A stretch of 6,066 bases of DNA from DASZVN01 sp035547055. Its GTDB lineage: Bacteria > Pseudomonadota > Alphaproteobacteria > Rhizobiales > Methylopilaceae. Within the stretch, counting starts at the first letter, position 1. Each line of letters begins with the position of its first letter. The DNA lies in the NCBI GenBank assembly GCA_035547055.1, contig DASZVN010000156.1, positions 1-6,066 on the forward strand, written 5' to 3'. Position numbers and translations under genes: made by a program. The notes beneath the pieces were generated by a model. The model did not search any database, had not been told where the DNA came from, and saw only the letters and a program-made list of their open reading frames with translations. This document shows, one piece after another, positions 1 through 6,009 of the stretch.

Positions 1-183
1 GAGGCCGGCACCAACGCCGCGATGCGCGCCTTCATGACCTTCGGCGGCATGGGCTACGCCAAGGAATTCCACGTCGAGCGGCTGCTGCGCGAGGTGGTGA
101 TCACCCGCACCGCGCCGGTCAGCATGAACCTCGTCCTCTGCCACATCGCCGAAAAGGCGCTGGGCCAGCCGAAGTCGTACTGA
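1..183 (+). CDS. Acyl-CoA dehydrogenase, C-terminal fragment (5' end outside window)
   Basis: The reading frame is open from base 1 to a TGA at 181-183 and gives 60 residues. They match the last helices of the acyl-CoA dehydrogenase C-terminal domain: a GGMGYAKEFHVERLLRE segment (about residues 15-31 of the fragment), then VITRTAPVSMN, then a tail ending AEKALGQPKSY. In the family the GGxGY stretch contributes to FAD binding and the dimer interface, and the enzyme oxidises an acyl-CoA to the 2-enoyl-CoA, passing electrons to ETF in the cytoplasm. At the place where many members have IYEGT with the catalytic Glu, this protein reads TAPVS. The base may therefore come from elsewhere in the protein, as it does in isovaleryl-CoA dehydrogenase, or the protein belongs to a divergent subfamily. 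The substrate cannot be inferred. It lies 160 bp upstream of the CoA-transferase on the same strand, so co-transcription is possible but not shown. Confidence 0.9.
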   Translation, partial: EAGTNAAMRAFMTFGGMGYAKEFHVERLLREVVITRTAPVSMNLVLCHIAEKALGQPKSY

Positions 184-219
184 TGCACTTGATGTCGAGC
201 GATTGTCGCGCACTGCGCC

Positions 220-349
220 CGTCATGCCCGGCCTTGGGCCGGGCATCCACGAGTTTACGGCGATGCCGCACGGGAAGTCGTGGATGGCCGGGAACGCAGA
301 TAAGTCTACGCAATCTGCGCAAGCTTGATTGCGTTGCCCGGCCATGACG
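220..349. repeat. Nested palindromic intergenic repeat overlapping the next gene's start
   Basis: This element fills most of the 160-bp gap after the acyl-CoA dehydrogenase. Its outer arms are 220-231 (cgtcatgcccgg) and 338-349 (ccggccatgacg), complementary at 11 of 12 positions. Inside are a perfect 10-bp hairpin (224-233 with 237-246), a 9-bp stem (catccacga 244-252 with tcgtggatg 278-286) enclosing a cggc/gccg mini-hairpin (258-268), a stem ccgggaacgca 288-298 with tgcgttgcccgg 330-341 (one bulged base), and a competing 7-bp stem (295-301 with 313-319). Several stems exclude each other. The wording resembles dispersed palindromic repeats I remember from Bradyrhizobium and Rhodopseudomonas intergenic regions, but copy number cannot be tested here. 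Bases 184-219 show nothing else I can support. Confidence 0.75.
224..246 (+). terminator. Possible terminator-like hairpin after acyl-CoA dehydrogenase
   Basis: A perfect 10-bp GC-rich stem (atgcccggcc / ggccgggcat) with a TTG loop lies 40 bp after the acyl-CoA dehydrogenase stop. It is not followed by a real T tract: the next bases are ccacgagttt. It is therefore not a textbook intrinsic terminator, although it could slow or end transcription or protect the 3' end. It is part of the larger palindromic repeat, and terminator function is inference only. Confidence 0.25.
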
Positions 350-1567
350 GAGAGCGCAGCCCATACCACCGACCTCCTGGCCGGTATCCGCGTGCTCGAC
401 CTGTCGCGGGTGCTCGCCGGCCCGTTGTGCAGCCAGTACCTTGCCGACATGGGCGCCGAGGTGATCAAGGTCGAGCCAGCCGCGGGCGGCGACGAGACCC
501 GCGGCTGGCCGCCGTTCCGTGACGGCGAGGGCGCGGTGTTCCTCAGCCTCAACCGCAACAAGCGGAGCCTCGCGCTCGACCTCAAGCGCGCCGAAGGCCG
601 CGCCGTCGTCCATCGCCTCGCGGCGCGGTCGGACGTGGTGATCGAGAACTACGCCGAGGGCGTCGCCGCCCGTCTCGGCGTGAGCCACGCCGACCTCGAG
701 CCGCTGAACCCGCGCCTCGTCTATTGCAGCATCTCGGGCTTCGGACGCGCCGGGCCATTGAGCCACGTGCCGGCCTATGACGTGGTGCTGCAGGCCTTCT
801 GCGGCATGATGAGCCTGACCGGGGAGCCGGGCTCGGGCCCGATCCGCAGCCCCTTCTCGCCGATCGACCAGACCACGGGGATGCACGCGCTCGCCGGCAT
901 CCTCGCCGCGCTGCTCCGCGCCGAGCGCACCGGCGTCGGCGCCTTCCTCGAGGTCTCGCTGTTCGACAGCGCGCTCGGCCTGCTCGCCTACCAGCTCCAG
1001 AGCTTCTGGGAGACCGGCAGGCTGCCGGCCAAGAACGGTTCGCGCCACCTCTCGATGTGCCCCTACCAGGCGTTCGAGGCGAGCGACGGCCCCTTTCTCC
1101 TCGCGATCGCCAACGAGGGCCAGTGGCAGCGTTTCTGCCAAGCTGCCGGCGCGCCGCAACTGGCCGACGACCCGCGCTTCGTCACCAACGCGGAGCGGGT
1201 CGCGAACTATCCCGAGACGGTCGCCGCGGTGCAGGCGATCCTTTCCACGCGGACCGGCGAGGAATGGCTTCGGGCGCTCGCCGCGGTGCGCGTGCCCTGC
1301 TCGCCGATCAAGACGCTGGCCGAGGTGCTGGCGCACCCGCACACGCTGGCGCGGGACATCGTGCAGGCCTACGGCCATCCCCGGCTCGGCCGCATGAACG
1401 GCGTGATGCAGCCCGTCGTCGTCGACGAAGCGCCCCGCCGCGTGCGCCATGCTCCACCGGGCCACGGCCAGCACAGCCGCGAGATCCTGCGCGAGGCGGG
1501 CTACCCCGACAGGGAGATCGACGCCCTCGTCGGGTCCGGCGCGGTCTTCGCCGGCGGCCCGTCGTGA
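344..1567 (+). CDS. Family III (CaiB/BaiF) CoA-transferase, first copy
   Basis: The predicted protein is 407 residues, normal for the family (about 380-430). Members move CoA between an acyl-CoA and a free carboxylic acid in the cytoplasm, forming acyl-aspartyl intermediates. Visible hallmarks are an N-terminal LAGIRVLDLSRVLAGP motif (residues 12-27), MGAEVIKVE (36-44), FLSLNRNKRSLALDL (66-80), RLVYCSISGFGRAGP (124-138), and SPIDQTTGMH (172-181), whose D175 corresponds to the catalytic Asp of formyl-CoA transferase. A glycine-loop-like segment IANEGQWQRFC spans 255-265. An in-frame TGA at 326-328 leaves only TTG 329 and ATG 344 as starts before the conserved N-terminus. ATG is preferred, although no clear Shine-Dalgarno sequence precedes either. 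The ATG lies in the 3' arm of the palindromic repeat. The stop overlaps the GTG of the AtuA-like gene (GTGA), so the two are probably translationally coupled. Acid and CoA donor are unknown. Confidence 0.93.
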   Translation: MTESAAHTTDLLAGIRVLDLSRVLAGPLCSQYLADMGAEVIKVEPAAGGDETRGWPPFRDGEGAVFLSLNRNKRSLALDLKRAEGRAVVHRLAARSDVVIENYAEGVAARLGVSHADLEPLNPRLVYCSISGFGRAGPLSHVPAYDVVLQAFCGMMSLTGEPGSGPIRSPFSPIDQTTGMHALAGILAALLRAERTGVGAFLEVSLFDSALGLLAYQLQSFWETGRLPAKNGSRHLSMCPYQAFEASDGPFLLAIANEGQWQRFCQAAGAPQLADDPRFVTNAERVANYPETVAAVQAILSTRTGEEWLRALAAVRVPCSPIKTLAEVLAHPHTLARDIVQAYGHPRLGRMNGVMQPVVVDEAPRRVRHAPPGHGQHSREILREAGYPDREIDALVGSGAVFAGGPS

Positions 1568-3348
1568 GCGGGCGCATCGTCCGCATCGGCGGCGCCTCGG
1601 GCGCCTGGGGCGACAGTGTCGCCGGGCCGATCCAGCTCGTCCGCCGTGCCGCGGTCGATTATCTCAGCTTCGACTATCTGGCCGAGGTGACCATGTCGAT
1701 CCTCGCCCGCGCGTGGGCGAAGGATCCGGCCGCCGGCTGGGCAACCGATTTCGTCGACGGTGCGATGCGCGAGATCGTCGGCGACGTCGCCCGCCGCGGC
1801 ATCCGCGTGCTCTCGAACGCCGGCGGCATCAACCCACGGGGCTGCGCCGACGCCTTGCGTCGCCTCGCGGAGGAGGCCGGGGTCACGCTCCGCATCGCGG
1901 TGGTCGAGGGCGACGACGTGCGGCCATGGCTGGAGCAGCATCGCGACGCCGTTCGCGAGATGACGACGGGCGCGCCGCTGCCGAGCCGCGTCCTCAGCGC
2001 CAACGCCTATCTCGGCGCGCTGCCGATCGCCGCCGCGCTCGATCGCGGCGCCGATGTCGTCATCACCGGGCGCTGCGTCGACAGCGCGCTGCCGCTCGCG
2101 GCGCTGATCCACGAATTCGGCTGGCGCGCCGACGACTGGGACCGCCTCGCCGCCGGCAGCCTGGTCGGCCACCTGCTGGAATGCGGCCCCCAGGGCGTCG
2201 GCGGCCTCCACACCGACTGGGAGCGTGTCGAGCGCTGGGACGACATCGGCTATCCGATCGCCGAATGCCGCGCCGACGGCAGCTTCGTCGTCACCAAGCC
2301 CGACGGCACCGGCGGCCTCGTCGAGCCCGCGACCGTCGCCGAGCAGATGCTCTACGAGATCGGCGACCCGTCCGCCTACGTCCTGCCCGACGTGGTGTGC
2401 GACTTCACCCAGGTGACGATGGCGCAGGACGGACCGCATCGCGTCGGGGTGGGCGGCGTCCGCGGCCGGCCGCGCACCGACCGCTACAAGGTCTCCGTCA
2501 CCCATCAGGACGGCTGGCGCGGCGTCGGCGCCCTCGCCGTCATCGGGATCGACGCGGCGCGAAAGGCGGAGCGCACGGCCGAGGCGTTGCTGGCGCGGGC
2601 GCGGCAGCGGCTGGAAGCGGCCGGCCTCGACGGCTTTCGCCGCACGCATGTCGAGGTGCTGGGCGCGGAGTCGATCTACGGCCCGCATTCCCGCGCCCGA
2701 CCGGCGCGCGAGGTGTCGCTCCGCGTGGTGGTCGAGCATCGCGAGCGCGAGGCCATCGAGCTGTTCGGCCGGGAGATCGGCGCCGCCGGCATTTCCTGGG
2801 CGCCGGGCACGACCGGCATCGCCGGGCGGCCCAAGCCGACGCCGATCATCCGGCTGTTCTCCTGCCTGATCCCGAAGGACGCCGTGCCGCCCACCGTCAC
2901 GCTCGACGGCACTGCCCGGCCGGTTGCGGTGCCGACCGACGGCGAGGCCGGCGTGCCCGCGCCCCTGACGCGCTCCGACGGCGGCGGCGAGGTGGTGGAC
3001 GATGGCGTGGCGTCGATGGAGGTGCCGCTGATCCGCCTCGCCTTCGCCCGGAGCGGCGACAAGGGCGACTCCGCGAATATCGGCGTCATCGCCCGCGAGC
3101 CACGCTTCGTCCCGATCCTGCGGCGCGCTTTGACGGCGGCGCGGGTCGCCGCCTATTTTGCCCACCTCGTGAAGGGCGAGGTCGCGCGCTACGAGGTGCC
3201 GGGCATCGGCGGGTTCAATTTCGTGCTGGACCAGGCGCTCGGCGACGGCGGCATGGCCTCGCCACGGATCGACCCGCTGGCGAAGGGCTTCGCCCAGATG
3301 CTGCTCGACCTCCCGATCCGCGTGCCGCGGGAACTGCTGGCGCCGTAG
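1564..3348 (+). CDS. Acyclic terpene utilization AtuA-like (DUF1446) protein with fused C-terminal domain
   Basis: The protein has 594 residues from a GTG that overlaps the preceding TGA by four bases. No separate ribosome binding site is evident, consistent with coupling. The N-terminal DUF1446 domain (about 3-450) starts VRIGGASGAWGDS (6-18) and continues with VDYLSFDYLAE (31-41), SNAGGINPRGCADAL (84-98), GADVVITGRCVDSAL (162-176), LLECGPQGVGG (204-214), IGDPSAYVLPDVVCDFTQV (266-284) and GRPRTDRYKVS (301-311). After a Gly/Asp-rich linker (about 455-485), a second domain (about 486-590) carries ARSGDKGDSANIGVIAR (495-511) and FNFVLDQALGDGG (551-563), typical of the small AtuA-like domain that some genomes encode as a separate protein. 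AtuA belongs to the Pseudomonas cluster for citronellol/geraniol breakdown, but its reaction is not established to my knowledge. No geranyl-CoA carboxylase genes appear here, so a terpene substrate should not be assumed. No signal peptide or membrane segment is seen. Confidence 0.9.
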   Translation: MSGRIVRIGGASGAWGDSVAGPIQLVRRAAVDYLSFDYLAEVTMSILARAWAKDPAAGWATDFVDGAMREIVGDVARRGIRVLSNAGGINPRGCADALRRLAEEAGVTLRIAVVEGDDVRPWLEQHRDAVREMTTGAPLPSRVLSANAYLGALPIAAALDRGADVVITGRCVDSALPLAALIHEFGWRADDWDRLAAGSLVGHLLECGPQGVGGLHTDWERVERWDDIGYPIAECRADGSFVVTKPDGTGGLVEPATVAEQMLYEIGDPSAYVLPDVVCDFTQVTMAQDGPHRVGVGGVRGRPRTDRYKVSVTHQDGWRGVGALAVIGIDAARKAERTAEALLARARQRLEAAGLDGFRRTHVEVLGAESIYGPHSRARPAREVSLRVVVEHREREAIELFGREIGAAGISWAPGTTGIAGRPKPTPIIRLFSCLIPKDAVPPTVTLDGTARPVAVPTDGEAGVPAPLTRSDGGGEVVDDGVASMEVPLIRLAFARSGDKGDSANIGVIAREPRFVPILRRALTAARVAAYFAHLVKGEVARYEVPGIGGFNFVLDQALGDGGMASPRIDPLAKGFAQMLLDLPIRVPRELLAP

Positions 3349-3419
3349 GGTGGGCGTCGGCGACGCCGATGCCCTCCGGCTGTGCCGCACGTGGGCAACG
3401 CACGCGTTGCCCACCCTAC
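3345..3419. repeat. Inverted repeat joining the stop codons of two convergent genes
   Basis: Bases 3345-3355 (gtagggtgggc) and 3409-3419 (gcccaccctac) form a perfect 11-bp inverted repeat. The left arm holds the TAG (3346-3348) of the AtuA-like gene and the right arm holds the TAG, read as cta at 3416-3418, of the convergent CoA-transferase. Two local hairpins lie inside: ggcgtc 3353-3358 with gacgcc 3362-3367, and gtgggcaacg 3391-3400 with cgttgcccac 3405-3414. Both overlap the outer stem and would compete with it. This is the only sequence between the two operons (67 bp non-coding). It could act as a bidirectional transcription end, but it has no T tracts. The arm sequence recalls a dispersed 'gtagggtgggc' repeat of several GC-rich Proteobacteria (from memory). 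Confidence 0.75.
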
Positions 3420-4573
3420 TTGGCGGCGTCCTGCGCGACCTCGTCCGGCGTGTGCTCGCCGAGGCGGGGCGGCGCGCTGCGATAAGGCGGGCGGACGCCG
3501 TCGAACTGGATCGGCAAGCCCATCAGCTTGAGCTCTTCCCCGGGCAGCGCCTGCAGCATGCCGACCGCGCGGGTCTGGGGGTGCACCGAAACCTGGTCGA
3601 TCGACTGCAGCGGCGCGCAGGGGATGCCGGCGGCCTCCAACACCTCGATCCAGTGGGCGCGGGGCTGCCCGGCGACGATCTCCGCGACCAGCGCGTTCAG
3701 CCGCTCGCGGTGGGCGACGCGGTCGGGGTTGGTGCGGAACGCGGGCTCGTCGGCCAGCGCCGGCCGGCCGAGCACCGCCGCGAGCTTGCGGAACAGCCCA
3801 TCGTTGCCGGCGGCGATGATCAGCCAGTCGTCGGCGGCGCGGAACGCCTTGTAGGGCGCGATGGTCTGGTTCTCCGAGCCGAGCCGGCGCGGGACCTCGC
3901 CGGAGGCGGCGAACACCGCGGCATGGATGCCGACCCAGCCGAGCGCGGTCTCGAACAGTGAGGTGTCGACCTCACAGCCCTCGCCGGTCAGCTCGCGCCG
4001 GCGCAGCGCCGCGACGATGCCGAGCGCAGCCCACATGCCGGTGCCCTGGTCGATCAGCGACGGCCCCACCCGGACCGGCTCGCGCCCGTCCTCGCCGGTA
4101 ATGCTCATGACGCCGCCGAAAGCCTGCATCAGCGGGTCGTAGCCGGGGCGCTCCGCCAGCGGCCCGCGGCGGCCATAGGCGCCGAGATTGGCATAGACCA
4201 GGCGCGGTTTCTCGGCGCGAAGCGATGCGGCGTCGAGCCCGTAGCGGGCAAGGTTCCCGGGGCGCATGTTCTGCACCACCACGTCGGCCTGCTCGAGGAT
4301 CAGCGTGCGCAGCGCTGCGCGCTGGCCGGGGTCCTTGAGGTCGATCGCCGCCGAGCGCTTGTCGCGGTTCAGCGCATGGAACACGGCGGCGCTCCCGTCG
4401 ACGAAGGGCGGCCCCCAGGCGCGGGCGTCGTCGCCCTTGCCGGGATGCTCGATCTTCAGGACGTCGGCGCCGAGGCCGGCCAGGATCAGCCCGCAGAACG
4501 GGGCGGCGACGCTGTGGCCGATCTCGACCACGCGCACGTCGGCCAGCGGCGCTTCCGGACGCGAGACGGTCAC
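3416..4573 (-). CDS. Family III (CaiB/BaiF) CoA-transferase, second copy
   Basis: The protein has 385 residues from a GTG whose last bases overlap the MmgE/PrpD stop (GTGA). A good ribosome binding site, GAGGAA, lies six bases upstream, which fixes this start. Family hallmarks are LADVRVVEIGHSVAAPFCG (10-28), LGADVLKIEHPGKGDDARAWG (34-54), FHALNRDKRSAAIDLKD (65-81), RLVYANLGAYGRRGP (124-138) and GPSLIDQGTGMWAALGI (170-186), with probable catalytic D175 at the same number as in the first copy. The glycine-loop-like segment reads AAGNDGLFRKLA (254-265), so the first copy's Q260 is a Leu here. The two CoA-transferases are clearly divergent, with recognisable motifs but many differences, and so probably use different acids rather than being a recent duplication. 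It is probably transcribed with the MmgE/PrpD gene. It would work in the cytoplasm, and its substrate is unknown. Confidence 0.93.
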   Translation of the reverse strand: MTVSRPEAPLADVRVVEIGHSVAAPFCGLILAGLGADVLKIEHPGKGDDARAWGPPFVDGSAAVFHALNRDKRSAAIDLKDPGQRAALRTLILEQADVVVQNMRPGNLARYGLDAASLRAEKPRLVYANLGAYGRRGPLAERPGYDPLMQAFGGVMSITGEDGREPVRVGPSLIDQGTGMWAALGIVAALRRRELTGEGCEVDTSLFETALGWVGIHAAVFAASGEVPRRLGSENQTIAPYKAFRAADDWLIIAAGNDGLFRKLAAVLGRPALADEPAFRTNPDRVAHRERLNALVAEIVAGQPRAHWIEVLEAAGIPCAPLQSIDQVSVHPQTRAVGMLQALPGEELKLMGLPIQFDGVRPPYRSAPPRLGEHTPDEVAQDAAK

Positions 4574-5928
4574 GACGCTTTCCTCTGCCGGGTTGGCGCG
4601 ATGCGGAGCGGCTCGAACGACGCGAGATGCTCCAGGTCGAGTAGCGCCGCGAGGAGCCGCTGCGCCTCCGGCGGGCCCAGCACGGTGGCCGCGCAGTCGA
4701 GGAATTTCGCCGCGATGTTGGCCGGCGCGAGCGGATTGGCGAAATGGCCGCGCGGCCGCCGCACCGGCTCGCCCGACATCGTCTCGCCGGACGCGAGGCG
4801 GAGCGACACCCGGTCGTAGGGCGAGAAGGTCGGCTCCTCGTCGTCGCGCCCGGCGAGCGGCTGCACCGCGACGCGGGGCAGGAAGGCCTGGACGTCGGGC
4901 CTCCGGACGAAGCCGTCGCTGAGCTCGGCGAGGCCGCACCGGCCGGCGATCGCAGCCGCCGCCATCGCGAAGGGCGCGCTGAACTTGGCGTCGAGCGCGG
5001 TCTGCGGCTGCGCGGTCCTGAGCATGCCGGCCTGGGTCTCGCCGAGCTCGACCGTGACCGCCGCGATGGCGTCCGGCCCCGCGATGCGGTCGCGGAGCGC
5101 CAGCATGCCGTCGAGCGCGCGGTGGAGCGCGTAGCAGACCGGATAGCGCTTGATGTTGAGGCCCTGGCGCAGGATCGCCCAGTCGCCGCCGATCTTCGCC
5201 GGCGATTGCGTGTCGACCCGGTCCCGCGGCGACAGCGCGCGGAGCAGCCCGGCGCGATGCTCCAGCGCATCGGGCGAGGCCGTCATGCCGAGGGCGGCCG
5301 CGCGGGCCGCCTCGACGCCGGCGCGGGCGGCCGTGCCGACCTGGAACGACTTCGTCATCGACCCGAAATTCGCCACCACCCCCGCGGCGCGCGAGGCGGC
5401 GATGCCGAGCGCGGCCGTGGCCTGCGCCGGGTCGAGGCGCCGGAGCGAGGCGGCCGCAGCCGCGGCTGCCACCGTGCCGTAGACCGCCGTCGGGTGCCAA
5501 CCCTTGGCGTGGAGCTGGTCCGGCTCGCGCGCCCACAGCTCGGCCCAGGTCTCGTAGCCGGCGACGTAGGCCGCGAGCATCGCCGCGCCATCGGCCCGGC
5601 TCTCCTCGGCAACCGCCAGGATCGCCGGCACCAGCACCGCGCTCGGGTGGCCGGAGAGGCCGGTGTCGTCGTAGTCGAGGACGTGGGCGGCCGTGCCATA
5701 GGCCAGCGCCCGCGCCTCGGCGGTGGTCCCGGCCGGCGGGCCGATCAGCGGGAGGGCGGCGAGCCCGACAAGGCGAGCGGCCGTCTCCGCCGCCGTCTCG
5801 GTCGAGCCGGCCAGCATCACGCCGACGCAATCGGTGAAGCCCTGGGTCGCGGTGTCGATCGCGGACCGCGGCAGGTCGGCGAAGCCGAGGCCGGCGGCGA
5901 AGCGGCCGATGTCCTGCGTCAGACCCAT
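4570..5928 (-). CDS. MmgE/PrpD family protein (2-methylcitrate dehydratase-like)
   Basis: The protein has 452 residues from an ATG, usual for the family. Family members include 2-methylcitrate dehydratase PrpD, cis-aconitate decarboxylase and iminodisuccinate epimerase, all acting on small carboxylic acids in the cytoplasm. Conserved stretches are LDYDDTGLSGHPSAVLVPAI (84-103) with D85, T89 and H94; KGWHPTAVYGT (142-152) with H145; NFGSMTKSFQVGTAA (187-201) with K193; and KRYPVCYALHRALD (260-273) with H269. These correspond to the helical N-terminal domain with its active-site Asp/His/Lys set, followed by the smaller lid domain (about 275-390) and a C-terminal return. The YPxCxxxH form around 262-269 is, from memory, typical of uncharacterised MmgE/PrpD members rather than of PrpD proper, so the exact reaction is open. 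Only a weak ribosome binding site precedes the ATG. The gene is first of a two-gene unit with the second CoA-transferase, suggesting its substrate or product is linked to a CoA ester. Confidence 0.92.
   Translation of the reverse strand: MGLTQDIGRFAAGLGFADLPRSAIDTATQGFTDCVGVMLAGSTETAAETAARLVGLAALPLIGPPAGTTAEARALAYGTAAHVLDYDDTGLSGHPSAVLVPAILAVAEESRADGAAMLAAYVAGYETWAELWAREPDQLHAKGWHPTAVYGTVAAAAAAASLRRLDPAQATAALGIAASRAAGVVANFGSMTKSFQVGTAARAGVEAARAAALGMTASPDALEHRAGLLRALSPRDRVDTQSPAKIGGDWAILRQGLNIKRYPVCYALHRALDGMLALRDRIAGPDAIAAVTVELGETQAGMLRTAQPQTALDAKFSAPFAMAAAAIAGRCGLAELSDGFVRRPDVQAFLPRVAVQPLAGRDDEEPTFSPYDRVSLRLASGETMSGEPVRRPRGHFANPLAPANIAAKFLDCAATVLGPPEAQRLLAALLDLEHLASFEPLRIAPTRQRKAS
4580..4585 (-). 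promoter_or_regulatory. Ribosome binding site of the second CoA-transferase
   Basis: Read on the minus strand this is GAGGAA, separated by six bases from the GTG start at 4573. It lies inside the final codons of the MmgE/PrpD gene. It supports the GTG start, gives the downstream gene its own initiation signal beside the overlap, and contrasts with the first CoA-transferase, which lacks such a site. Confidence 0.65.
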
Positions 5929-5964
5929 GTGGGCTTACCCAAGCGACCAGGGGCGGTACCCCGG

Positions 5965-5993
5965 TGACTAGAGAGCGGGGTTTGGCCTGTCAA
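5965..5993 (-). promoter_or_regulatory. Candidate sigma-70 type promoter for the MmgE/PrpD-CoA-transferase pair
   Basis: On the minus strand a perfect TTGACA (5988-5993) is followed after 17 bases by TAGTCA (5965-5970), a weak -10 match. Transcription would begin near 5958, leaving a leader of about 30 bases before the ATG at 5928. The perfect -35 box and ideal spacing support it and the poor -10 weakens it. No obvious operator palindrome overlaps it apart from a short ggtacc at 5955-5960. Confidence 0.4.
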
Positions 5994-6009
5994 CCAACCG
6001 CTTGAAGCA

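Noticed and set aside
220..349. The nested hairpins as a CRISPR array or a riboswitch
   Set aside because: There are no regularly spaced identical repeats, and I recognise no conserved riboswitch core. The pattern fits a dispersed palindromic repeat better.
119..1474. A 451-codon minus-strand open frame opposite the first CoA-transferase
   Set aside because: Low-complexity Ala/Arg/Gly/His composition, opposite a well-recognised CaiB/BaiF gene, and crossing the palindromic repeat and the acyl-CoA dehydrogenase end.
1057..1563. A 5' extension of the AtuA-like frame back to an ATG at 1057
   Set aside because: This stretch overlaps the CoA-transferase in another frame and translates to Arg-rich sequence. 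Family similarity begins just after the GTG at 1564, which makes the typical GTGA overlap.
1501..3414. A 637-codon open frame on the minus strand opposite the AtuA-like gene
   Set aside because: It is an antisense shadow caused by high GC. The translation is rich in Arg, Ala, Gly, Asp and His with no recognisable motif, while the + strand frame shows continuous DUF1446 family motifs.
3350..3961. A 203-codon plus-strand open frame starting in the convergent junction
   Set aside because: Shadow of the second CoA-transferase, with no recognisable protein motif. Its apparent start lies in the inverted repeat.
3416..5830. Reading the second CoA-transferase as a much longer 804-residue fusion protein
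   Set aside because: The upstream part is the out-of-frame shadow of MmgE/PrpD. The ribosome binding site GAGGAA and the GTG at 4573 mark the true start just before the conserved N-terminal motif.
4744..5967. A 407-codon plus-strand open frame opposite the MmgE/PrpD gene
   Set aside because: It is rich in Arg, Gly and Ala without domain motifs. The minus strand holds the conserved MmgE/PrpD motifs, and the frame also covers the candidate promoter region.
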